Positions 6,886 to 12,531 of a stretch of DNA of 14,840 nucleotides are shown here, one piece after another. A program made the translations under genes and the position numbers. The notes beneath the pieces were generated by a model, which searched no databases, was not told the DNA's origin, and saw only the letters and a program-made list of their open reading frames with translations. Source of the stretch: Bacteroidetes bacterium QS_8_68_15 (GTDB lineage: Bacteria > Bacteroidota > Rhodothermia > Rhodothermales > Salinibacteraceae); the NCBI GenBank assembly GCA_003023245.1, contig PXTR01000016.1, forward strand, positions 1 through 14,840, given 5' to 3'. The first letter of the stretch is position 1, and each line of letters begins with the position of its first letter.

Positions 6886-7047
6886 GAGGGCGTGTGGCGT
6901 ATGGCGTAAGGCTGCCGGTGTACAGACGCTGGAAAGAAATTCGAAGCAGAACCGTTTCTTGAATGGTCCTGCCGGTAGAATCAGAGCGCGAGCGGTTCAA
7001 CGTGCTGTCATCACGCATCACGTTTTACGCATCACGTGTTGCGCATC
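6886..7047 (+). repeat. Element A: armed repeat with conserved core
   Basis: The short left arm (6890-6911) reads cgtgtgg, cgtatgg, cgtaagg. The long right arm (7012-7047) reads catcacg, catcacg, ttttacg, catcacg, tgttgcg, catcgcg. The core of about 100 bases contains ACAG at 6922, then AAATTCGAAGC at 6938, then GTTTCTTGAATGG and GCCGGTAGAATCAG (6954-6984). It lies in the divergent lysC/folD region, right against the lysC ATG. Its core has the same orientation as the other four copies, so orientation does not follow gene direction. Confidence 0.8.
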
Positions 7048-7086
7048 GCGCGCTGCCTTCTGCTTTTTTCAACTATGGATGGGGAC

Positions 7087-7117
7087 GAACGATAAGAAGT
7101 GCGCGGTCCACCCCAAA
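7087..7117 (-). promoter_or_regulatory. Weak candidate promoter of lysC
   Basis: On the minus strand TTTG (7117-7114) is followed after 19 bases by TATCGTTC (7094-7087), which fits the Bacteroidota pattern TTTG-19-TAnnTTTG with two mismatches in the second box. Transcription from here would carry element A in the lysC leader. The evidence is the boxes and spacing only. Confidence 0.25.
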
Positions 7118-7188
7118 CCCGAGAGCAAAAATTTCGCCGCTTATTTGCGCGCCTCCGCGCCGCGAGGCGGCACATGCGCCGCCCCTCG

Positions 7189-7219
7189 TTGACAGCGCCC
7201 GTCGCGCAGGCTACCTTTT
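7189..7219 (+). promoter_or_regulatory. Candidate promoter of folD
   Basis: TTGACA at 7189-7194 is followed by TACCTTTT at 7212-7219, giving TTG-20-TAnnTTTt, one base off the Bacteroidota vegetative consensus. Transcription would start near 7226, leaving a leader of about 150 bases before the folD ATG. A 12-base tandem repeat starts inside the second box and covers the predicted start point. Confidence 0.55.
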
Positions 7220-7236
7220 CTGTGGCGGTTTCTGTG

Positions 7237-7307
7237 GCGGTCAGCATCCAGCGATCAGCCTCTCGCCCCGAAAGGCTGACCGCGAAAAGCTGACCGCATC
7301 ACGCGGT
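7237..7307 (+). promoter_or_regulatory. folD leader with competing hairpins
   Basis: GCGGTCAGC at 7237-7245 is the exact reverse complement of two copies of GCTGACCGC, at 7275-7283 and 7289-7297. An inner GATCAGCC (7253-7260) can also pair with the first copy, GGCTGACC, allowing one G-U. The second copy overlaps a small hairpin ACCGC-ATCAC-GCGGT (7293-7307). The structures exclude one another, as in attenuators and riboswitches. The region lies between the candidate folD promoter and the ATG. I do not recognise a known riboswitch class. Confidence 0.4.
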
Positions 7308-7378
7308 ATGACCTTCGCCCCCTGACGGCCGAACGCTTCCGAAAACGCCCCGCTCTTTTTCATTCACCCGCCCCCGCC

Positions 7379-8290
7379 ATGCCCGCCTCCGACACCGACT
7401 CGACCCTCATCGACGGGCGCGCCCTCGCTGCCGACGTGCGCGAAGACGTGCGCCGCGAGGTCGCGGAGCACACCGACGCGGGCCGTCGCGCACCAGCGCT
7501 GCGCGTCATCCTGGCCAACGGCAGCGCCGCCTCCGCCTCCTACGTGCGCGGCAAGGAAAAAGCCGCCGCCGAGGCGGGGATCGACTCCGATACGCTCCGC
7601 TTCGACCCGGACGACGTGACCGAGGACGAACTGCTCGGCACGCTCTCACAGCTCAACGACGACGAGGGCGTCGATGGCATCCTCGTGCAGCTCCCGCTGC
7701 CGGACCGCATCGACGAGGCGAAGGTCATCCACGCCATCGACCCGGCGAAGGACGTGGACGGCTTTCACCCCGAAAACACGGGCCGCCTGATGACCGGCGC
7801 GGACGGCTTCGTCCCCGCCACCCCCGCCGGCGTCATGGAAATGCTGCGCCGCACCGACGGCGTGGAAACGGAGGGGGCGCACGCTGTCATCGTGGGGCGG
7901 TCGAATCTGGTGGGCCGCCCGCTGGCGAACCTGCTGCTGCACCGCGACGCCAACGCCACGGTCACGGTCTGCCACAGCCGCACGCGCGACCTCGGCCGGC
8001 ACACGCGCACCGCCGACCTCCTCGTCAGCGCCGTGGGGCGGGCCGGCCTCATCCGCGGCGACATGGTGAAGGCCGGCGCCTGCGTGATCGACGTGGGCAT
8101 CAACCGCATCGACGACGACACGCGTGAGAAAGGCTACCGCCTCGCCGGCGACGTGGACTTCGCAGCCGCCCGCAAGCGCGCCTCGAAGATTACGCCCGTC
8201 CCCGGCGGCGTGGGCCCGATGACGATTGCGATGCTTCTGAAGAACACGCTGAAAGCGGCCGTCGGGCGGTCGTCGGAAGGTGAAGCGTAA
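7379..8290 (+). CDS. folD: Bifunctional methylenetetrahydrofolate dehydrogenase/cyclohydrolase
   Basis: The 303-residue protein interconverts 5,10-methylene- and 10-formyl-tetrahydrofolate with NADP, supplying one-carbon units for purines and formyl-Met. Family marks are SYVRGKEKAA with Tyr55 and the catalytic Lys59, ILVQLPLP at 101-108, KDVDGFHPENTGRL with Asp127, PATPAGVMEML, the Rossmann motif VIVGRSNLVGRPLANLL at 170-186, VIDVGINR, and ITPVPGGVGPMTIAMLL near the end. The N-terminal region is acidic, as in salt-adapted relatives. The ATG at 7379 starts a normal FolD N-terminus with little extension. The last codons and the TAA stop run straight into the left heptamer array of element C. 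Confidence 0.96.
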   Translation: MPASDTDSTLIDGRALAADVREDVRREVAEHTDAGRRAPALRVILANGSAASASYVRGKEKAAAEAGIDSDTLRFDPDDVTEDELLGTLSQLNDDEGVDGILVQLPLPDRIDEAKVIHAIDPAKDVDGFHPENTGRLMTGADGFVPATPAGVMEMLRRTDGVETEGAHAVIVGRSNLVGRPLANLLLHRDANATVTVCHSRTRDLGRHTRTADLLVSAVGRAGLIRGDMVKAGACVIDVGINRIDDDTREKGYRLAGDVDFAAARKRASKITPVPGGVGPMTIAMLLKNTLKAAVGRSSEGEA

Positions 8291-8432
8291 AACGTGAAAC
8301 GTGAAACTGCTCGTCCACAGGGGGCAACAAAGAATCCGAGCGAAGGCGCTTTTTGAACAGCGACGCCGGGTAGAAGCAGGCAATCCGCTTTCGACCCGGC
8401 GTCCTCACGTTTCACGCAATACGTTTTACGCC
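8279..8432 (+). repeat. Element C: armed repeat with conserved core
   Basis: The left arm (8287-8307) reads cgtaaaa, cgtgaaa, cgtgaaa, preceded by gtgaag that still belongs to folD. The right arm (8403-8430) reads cctcacg, tttcacg, caatacg, ttttacg. The core of about 95 bases contains ACAG at 8317, AGAATCCGAGC at 8331, then GCTTTTTGAACAGCG and GCCGGGTAGAAGCAG (8348-8378). It fills the folD-mscS gap; the left arm holds the folD stop, and the right arm ends six bases before the mscS ATG. Confidence 0.8.
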
Positions 8433-8436
8433 CCCC

Positions 8437-9552
8437 ATGCCCTCCGCTTCTCCCGAAACGGCCACGACCGCCGCTCCGCCCCAGTCGGCGGCGCAACAGC
8501 TCATGGGCGCCGCGCAGAGCGACACGACCGGGCCGGATGCCGTTCCGCCCGACTCCTCGACGATTCAGCGCCTCAGCGCGGAGGTCAGCGAGGCGACGCG
8601 GCTGCTCATGGGCGGGGAGTGGGACTTGCTCTGGCAGCGCGTCTACGCCCTCACCATCGACTTCTTCGTCGGCTTCGTGCCGCGCCTGGTGCAGGCGCTC
8701 ATCGTGCTGGGGCTGCTGTACCTGCTCTACCGCGGCGTGCGAGTCGTGCTGTTTCGCGTGCTCGACCGCTCGCAGCGCGTCGACGCGGGGCTTCAGGGTA
8801 TTTTGCTAAAGGTCTACCGCTTCGTGGCGGCCGTTTTCATCGGCGTGCTCGTCCTCGACCAGATCTTCGGCAGCATCGCAGGGCTGGTCGCCGGCCTCTC
8901 AATTGCCGGGATCGCCATCGGCTTTGCCGCGCGCGACTCGCTGGAAAACTTCATCAGCGGCGTCACCATCATGATGGACAAGCCTTTCCGCGTCGGCGAC
9001 AACGTGGAGGTCGACGGCCAGTTCGGCACCGTCGAGGACATCACGCTGCGCTCCACGCGCGTGCGGACCCTCAACAACGAGGTCATGGTGATGCCCAACA
9101 CGCAGATGATCAACCAGAAGATGCTGAACCACACGATGAAGGACATGCTGCGGGTGGAAATCTTTTTCGGCATCGCCTACAAGGAGCGCCCGCAGGAAGC
9201 GCGCGAGGTGGTCCTGACGCTCGTGGACGGCGACAACCGCTGGCACCCGGACTACGAGCCGTCGGTGGTCGTGACGGAGATGGGCGATTCGAGCGTCAAC
9301 ATGCGCCTGCGCCTGTTTCTGAAAAACCCGAAGCAGGAAGTGGCCGTGCGCTGGGAGTACACCGAAAAGGTACGCGAAGCACTGCGCGACGCGGACATCG
9401 AGATTCCCTTTCCCCACCTCCAGCTCTTCGTCGACGAGACGAAAGCCTTCGAGGGCGCGCCCTGGATGCCGGCTTCGGGACCGCAGACCGCGGACGGCAG
9501 CGGACCGCCGCCGAAGCAGCTGGGCGACGGCTTCTCGGCGGACGACTCCTGA
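8437..9552 (+). CDS. MscS-family mechanosensitive channel
   Basis: The 371-residue protein has a low-complexity N-terminus of about 60 residues, membrane helices at about 74-99 and 124-143, and the pore helix region GLVAGLSIAGIAIGFAARD (149-167), with small residues Gly and Ala alternating as in MscS TM3. Next come SLENFISGVTIMMDKPF, then the beta domain RVGDNVEVDGQFGTVEDITL and RSTRVRTLNNEVMVMPN, and an alpha/beta C-terminal domain to about 335. The tail is Pro/Gly-rich. Such channels release osmolytes on hypo-osmotic shock, which would suit a salt-adapted host (inference). The ATG at 8437 follows the right arm of element C. The gene converges on vapC with a gap of 44 bases. Confidence 0.93.
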   Translation: MPSASPETATTAAPPQSAAQQLMGAAQSDTTGPDAVPPDSSTIQRLSAEVSEATRLLMGGEWDLLWQRVYALTIDFFVGFVPRLVQALIVLGLLYLLYRGVRVVLFRVLDRSQRVDAGLQGILLKVYRFVAAVFIGVLVLDQIFGSIAGLVAGLSIAGIAIGFAARDSLENFISGVTIMMDKPFRVGDNVEVDGQFGTVEDITLRSTRVRTLNNEVMVMPNTQMINQKMLNHTMKDMLRVEIFFGIAYKERPQEAREVVLTLVDGDNRWHPDYEPSVVVTEMGDSSVNMRLRLFLKNPKQEVAVRWEYTEKVREALRDADIEIPFPHLQLFVDETKAFEGAPWMPASGPQTADGSGPPPKQLGDGFSADDS

Positions 9553-9596
9553 TGAGCCGGCCACATGCCTCAGATGCACGACCGCTTTGAGAGGAG

Positions 9597-9971
9597 TCAG
9601 TCGCGAATCCAGTCTTCGATGTCGAGCGCTTCAATACGGTCGTAGTGGCGGACGTTTCCCGTGACGAGCACGGCGCCGCGGGCGAGCGTGACGGCGGCGA
9701 TGAGCAGGTCGGCATCAGCCAGGCGTTGCCCTTCGAGTTCAAGATCAGCTTTGAGCCGGCCGAAGCGGCGTGCGGCGACGGCGTTCATTTCGAGCACGTC
9801 GAGCGTTCCGAGAAAGTCGTCGACGGCTTCTCGGTTTTCACGCGGAGCCGACGACTTGGCCGCTCCATAGTACCATTCGGATGCGACCGTCCACGTCGTC
9901 ACCACACGGTCATCGGTCTGCCGACGACGTTCGATGACGTGATTGTTGCCGCGCAGGATCTCGATTACCAC
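9597..9971 (-). CDS. vapC: VapC-like PIN-domain toxin, start uncertain
   Basis: The 124 residues from the GTG at 9971 match the PIN ribonuclease fold of type II toxins: WTVASEWYYGA with the second acidic residue, ADADLLIAAVTLARG with the third and fourth acids, and LVTGNVRHYDRIEALDIEDW at the end. The first catalytic Asp of the family lies in VIDTDVVIEILRG, and the codons for VIDTD are upstream of this GTG (9986-9972). No ATG, GTG or TTG precedes them before an in-frame TGA. The sequence there, GAGTAATCG, overlaps the vapB stop, so a start such as GTG in GTGA could have mutated to GTAA. The gene is either started at a non-standard codon, or is inactive. Confidence 0.8.
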   Translation of the reverse strand: MVIEILRGNNHVIERRRQTDDRVVTTWTVASEWYYGAAKSSAPRENREAVDDFLGTLDVLEMNAVAARRFGRLKADLELEGQRLADADLLIAAVTLARGAVLVTGNVRHYDRIEALDIEDWIRD

Positions 9972-9982
9972 GTCTGTATCGA

Positions 9983-10258
9983 TTACTCTCTCAGCCTGAC
10001 CTCCCGACCGGCGGAGCGGGCAGCATAGAGATCACGAATCAGCTTCTCTGGAGGAGCATCCGACTTCCAGCATCCTGCAAGCCGCTTCCACTGTTGTACC
10101 TGCATGTCTCTCTCATCGGAAACGTCTTGCTCATACGACATTCCTGTCTGGAGCACGTGGAGGGCCTGTTGCGAAAGGCTTTTTCGGCGCGAATTCGCCT
10201 GTTCGCGGAGCCGCTTCAGCAACTCGTCGGGCACGTCCTCAATCGTCAGCGTAGCCAT
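9983..10258 (-). CDS. vapB: VapB/FitA-like antitoxin
   Basis: The 91-residue protein begins MATLTIEDVPDELLKRLRE, followed by ANSRRKSLSQQALHVLQ, the ribbon-helix-helix DNA-binding fold of FitA/VapB antitoxins (one strand, two helices). The remainder (WKRLAGCWKSDAPPEKLI) is the usual toxin-binding tail, ending in RSAGREVRLRE. The ATG at 10258 sits inside the 3' end of the Uma2-like gene with an overlap of 13 bases, so translation is probably coupled. Its stop overlaps the extended vapC frame. By family precedent it neutralises the PIN toxin and represses the operon. Confidence 0.85.
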   Translation of the reverse strand: MATLTIEDVPDELLKRLREQANSRRKSLSQQALHVLQTGMSYEQDVSDERDMQVQQWKRLAGCWKSDAPPEKLIRDLYAARSAGREVRLRE

Positions 10259-10749
10259 ATCGGCTTGTCTCGTTTGGGGGCGGTGATCGGTCCGGAATTC
10301 GGATGGGTACGCCAATTTTGCCTGCCTATTTCGTTTCGCAACGTTTCGTTGATCAGATCCGTTTCCCACTGCAGCGCGCGGCTCGACTGCTCCCGCTCAC
10401 CCTCCGGCCCGAAGAAGCGCACCGTTCCGCCAGTGCGCACCAACCCGACCTCTTTGGCCCCGCGCTCGAACAGCAGAGCGCGCTTCTCTCTCATTTCCGC
10501 CTCCGTGTTCGAGGAGGAGAGCACCTCGACGCAGCGTTCCGGCGCGACGGGGCTTGCTTCGGCGTCGTCAGGGATCCGCGCAGCACGGTCCGACGAGATC
10601 CAGACCACGTCCGGTACCTTGGTGCCGTCAGCGGTCACGACGGCGAACGCCATTCCGATGCGCCCGGCGGCGTGCTCGTCGAGATGCTCTTCGATGAGCC
10701 GCCCGATGCGGTATTGCGCAAAGCTGTTGTCAGATTTGTGCGGGATCAA
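10246..10749 (-). CDS. Uma2-family (DUF820) protein, probably N-terminally truncated
   Basis: The 167 residues fit the Uma2 family of PD-(D/E)XK-fold proteins: a helix SFAQYRIGRLIEEHL, VPDVVWIS with the first acidic residue, CVEVLSSSNTEAEMREK with the Glu and the Lys, and LLFERGAKEVGLV. The usual N-terminal part, including a line like RYELIDGEL, is missing. The only start is a TTG at 10749 next to a run of six T. Immediately upstream, in another phase, is a coding-like tail ending at 10746. The C-terminal 30 residues are AT-richer and not typical of the family. The family is common in cyanobacteria and Bacteroidota and its role is unproven. Confidence 0.7.
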   Translation of the reverse strand: MIPHKSDNSFAQYRIGRLIEEHLDEHAAGRIGMAFAVVTADGTKVPDVVWISSDRAARIPDDAEASPVAPERCVEVLSSSNTEAEMREKRALLFERGAKEVGLVRTGGTVRFFGPEGEREQSSRALQWETDLINETLRNEIGRQNWRTHPNSGPITAPKRDKPIWLR

Positions 10750-10841
10750 AAAAGCGGGTCTTCGGGCGTGTTGGGGTTGTTGTCGCGCTCGGTGCGCGGG
10801 GACGGGTAGACGTTGCGCGTGCGTTCGAACGCCTCAGGCAG
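10746..10841 (-). pseudogene. Orphan C-terminal tail, SusD-like
   Basis: On the minus strand a frame of about 31 codons ending at TGA 10748-10746 reads LPEAFERTRNVYPSP, then RTERDNNPNTPEDPLF. Third positions are almost all G or C, unlike a shadow frame. SusD/RagB-family proteins end with a similar pattern (hydrophobic-Tyr/Trp-Pro-x-Pro, Glu, then NPN). No other part of such a gene is present; the frame runs into the HAD gene in a different phase. It may be a remnant left by recombination. Alternatively, one extra T in the six-T run would fuse it to the Uma2-like frame, making it that gene's front end. Confidence 0.35.
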
Positions 10842-11520
10842 TTTCGCGCCAGCCGTTCCCGAGCCGCTCGGCCAGTGCGGCGAAGCGGTCGGCGACGACG
10901 TGCGCACCGGCTTCGCGAAGCGGCTCCTCGGGCATCGACGTGGTGAGTGCAGCCACGCGGCAGCCGGCCGCGCGAGCGGAGCGCACGCCGCTGAGCGAGT
11001 CCTCGACGACGAGGCAGCGCTCCGGCGTCACGCCCAGCTTCTCGGCCGTGAGACGGTACGGCTCGGGGTCGGGCTTCGAGCGGGCGACGTCCTCGGCGGT
11101 GACGAACGTCTCGAAGTGTTCCTCCCAGCCGAGCGGGTCGAACGCCAGCTCGCGCGTGTGCTGCGAGGCGCTGGTGCAGAGTCCAACCCGGTAGCGCGCG
11201 GCGGCGGTTTCGACAAAGGCCTCGGCCCCGTCCATCGGCACGAGTCCGTCCAGGAGGTTCCAGAACTCCTCCCGCTTGCGCTCGATGAGGTCCTGGGCGC
11301 TCACGTCGTCGTCGGTGTGGTGGTCGGCCACGTGCTCCAGCACTTCCGCATCGGTGCGGCCCTTGAACTCGTCGTAGACCGCCTCGGGCACGGTGATGCC
11401 GAAGTGGTCGAAGACGCGGCGCTTGGCCTCTTCGTGCAACGGCTCGGAGTCGATCAAGACCCCGTCGAGGTCGAAAATCACCGCTTCAAGGTCGTCGGTC
11501 AGGGAGTCGTGCTCGGGCAT
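10834..11520 (-). CDS. HAD-IA phosphatase (beta-phosphoglucomutase-like)
   Basis: The 228-residue protein has the four HAD motifs: FDLDGVLIDSEPLH with nucleophile Asp17 and Asp19; LCTSAS near 114-119; SKPDPEPY with Lys149; and VVEDSLSGVRSARAAG with Glu173/Asp174. A helical cap lies between residues 25 and 95. DGVLIDSEPLH is typical of the beta-phosphoglucomutase and phosphoglycolate-phosphatase-like branch, so the substrate is a small phosphorylated metabolite that cannot be named. The start is ATG 11520, right after array F. The last residues (WRETA) lie over the orphan tail that follows, so the C-terminus may be slightly altered. surE lies upstream. Confidence 0.88.
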   Translation of the reverse strand: MPEHDSLTDDLEAVIFDLDGVLIDSEPLHEEAKRRVFDHFGITVPEAVYDEFKGRTDAEVLEHVADHHTDDDVSAQDLIERKREEFWNLLDGLVPMDGAEAFVETAAARYRVGLCTSASQHTRELAFDPLGWEEHFETFVTAEDVARSKPDPEPYRLTAEKLGVTPERCLVVEDSLSGVRSARAAGCRVAALTTSMPEEPLREAGAHVVADRFAALAERLGNGWRETA

Positions 11521-11523
11521 GAG

Positions 11524-11626
11524 CTTCGCGGTTGCGAGTTTCGGGTTGCGGGTTCGGGTTGCGGTCTGTTGTCAGCCAAAAGCCGTCATCTGTCAATCGC
11601 CAATCGCCGATCGCCAATCGTCAATC
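11524..11626. repeat. Heptamer array pair, GCGATTG flavour
   Basis: The right array (11594-11628) reads caatcgc, caatcgc, cgatcgc, caatcgt, caatccg: clean units of seven. The left array (11527-11560) reads looser units such as gcggttg, cgagttt, cgggttg, cgggttc. A spacer of about 30 bases separates them, without the core seen at elements A to E. On the minus strand the right array begins inside the surE stop codon (GATTGA) and supplies its last codons. The left array runs up to the HAD ATG. The pairing between the arms is imperfect. Confidence 0.65.
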
Positions 11627-12348
11627 CGCGTCCCACGTCCAGTCGTTGAGCGCGGCGAGGTGGTCGTAGGCGGTGAGGTCGTGCTGAAGCGGCGTGATCG
11701 AGACGGAGCCGTCGTCGATGGCGTCAAGGTCGGTGCCGTCGCCCTCGTCGAGGTCCACGAACTCGCCGGCGAGCCAGTAGTAGGGCTGGTCGAACGGGTC
11801 GACGCGCCGGGCGAAGGCCTCCTCCCAGCGCGAGTGCGCCTGCCGCGTGACGACGAGCTCGCCCAGTTCCTCGACGGGACGATTGGGAATGTTGACGTTC
11901 AAGAGCACCCCGTCCGGCAGGCCCTTCTCCAGCACGCGCCGGGCCACCCGCCGGGCCACCTGCGCGGCCGCGTCGTAGTGGCCGCCGTCCCACGCGCACA
12001 GCGAAAAGGCCGCTGCGTCGACCCCCAGGATCGACGCCTCGGTCGCCGCGCTGACCGTGCCGGAGTAGAGCACGTTGACGGCGGTGTTGGGGCCGCGATT
12101 GATCCCGCTGACCACCAGCTGCGGCGGGCGCGGCAACAGCTGGTGCGCCGCCAGCTTCACGCAGTCCGCCGGCGTGCCGCTGACGGCGTACGCGCCGGCG
12201 ACTCGTCCATCGGCGCGATGACGTGCACTTCGCCGAGATTGCCCATCACCCCGGCGAGCGCCGCGATGCCCTCCGAGTCGATCCCGTCGTCGTTGCACAC
12301 CAGAATCAACGGGGGGTTTTCGGGCGAGCCGTCGGTTCGATCTTCCAT
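11621..12348 (-). pseudogene. surE: surE, split by an internal out-of-frame deletion
   Basis: SurE is a metal-dependent 5'/3'-nucleotidase. The front (ATG 12348 to about 12211) reads [20 protein letters not shown] and EVHVIAP, with the metal-binding Asp pair at residues 20-21. The back, in another phase (about 12210 to 11621), reads [47 protein letters not shown], and ends normally. Between the halves, family members carry about 20 residues, including the metal-ligand Ser and the GxxxxLT..PL segment; these are absent. A loss of roughly 60 or more bases that also shifts the frame fits both facts. A single base-calling error would not remove that segment. Key ligands Asn (SGIN) and Asp remain, but Ser is lost. 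Confidence 0.8.
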
Positions 12349-12394
12349 CGCGTTGCTCAGGTAATGGGGGGTCGTCCGTTCGCTACACTCACTG

Positions 12395-12531
12395 GTTCGT
12401 GGGTCGTCCTCACCACGAGGGCATGACACAAGGCCCCTCGCTGACGCTCGCTCGTTCGTTCGTTGTTCGTGGATCGTGCTTTTCTACTACCGTCGCCGGC
12501 GGAACGAGAACGAACAACGACTCACGAATCA
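12395..12531 (+). repeat. Element E: armed repeat with short core
   Basis: The right arm (12504-12531) reads aacgaga, acgaaca, acgactc, acgaatc. The matching left flavour lies at 12460-12480 (tcgttgt, tcgtgga, tcgtgct), with a further stretch ttcgtgg gtcgtcc at 12395-12410. The core is short: GCTTTTCTAC, then GCCGGCGGAACGAG (12478-12508), which aligns without gaps to GCTTTTTGAA and GCCGGGTAGAAGCAG of element C. It lies between panB and surE, and the right arm overlaps the panB stop (TGA 12531-12529). Confidence 0.6.

Larger units (their letters stand above)
7048..7378. other. lysC-folD divergent control region
   Basis: These 331 bases between element A and folD hold a candidate folD promoter (7189-7219), a 12-base direct repeat TTTCTGTGGCGG twice (7217-7240), and an array of competing hairpins (7237-7307). 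A weaker minus-strand candidate for lysC lies at 7087-7117 (TTTG, 19 bases, TATCGTTC). No protein-like frame is present. Confidence 0.5.

Noticed and set aside
9543..9598. Terminator between mscS and vapC (GACTCCT facing AGGAGTC)
   Set aside because: Seven paired bases around a loop of about 42 without a T run; too weak to call.
991..12531. CRISPR array reading of the tandem repeats
   Set aside because: Units are seven bases with no unique spacers, no fixed repeat of 24-40 bases and no cas genes.
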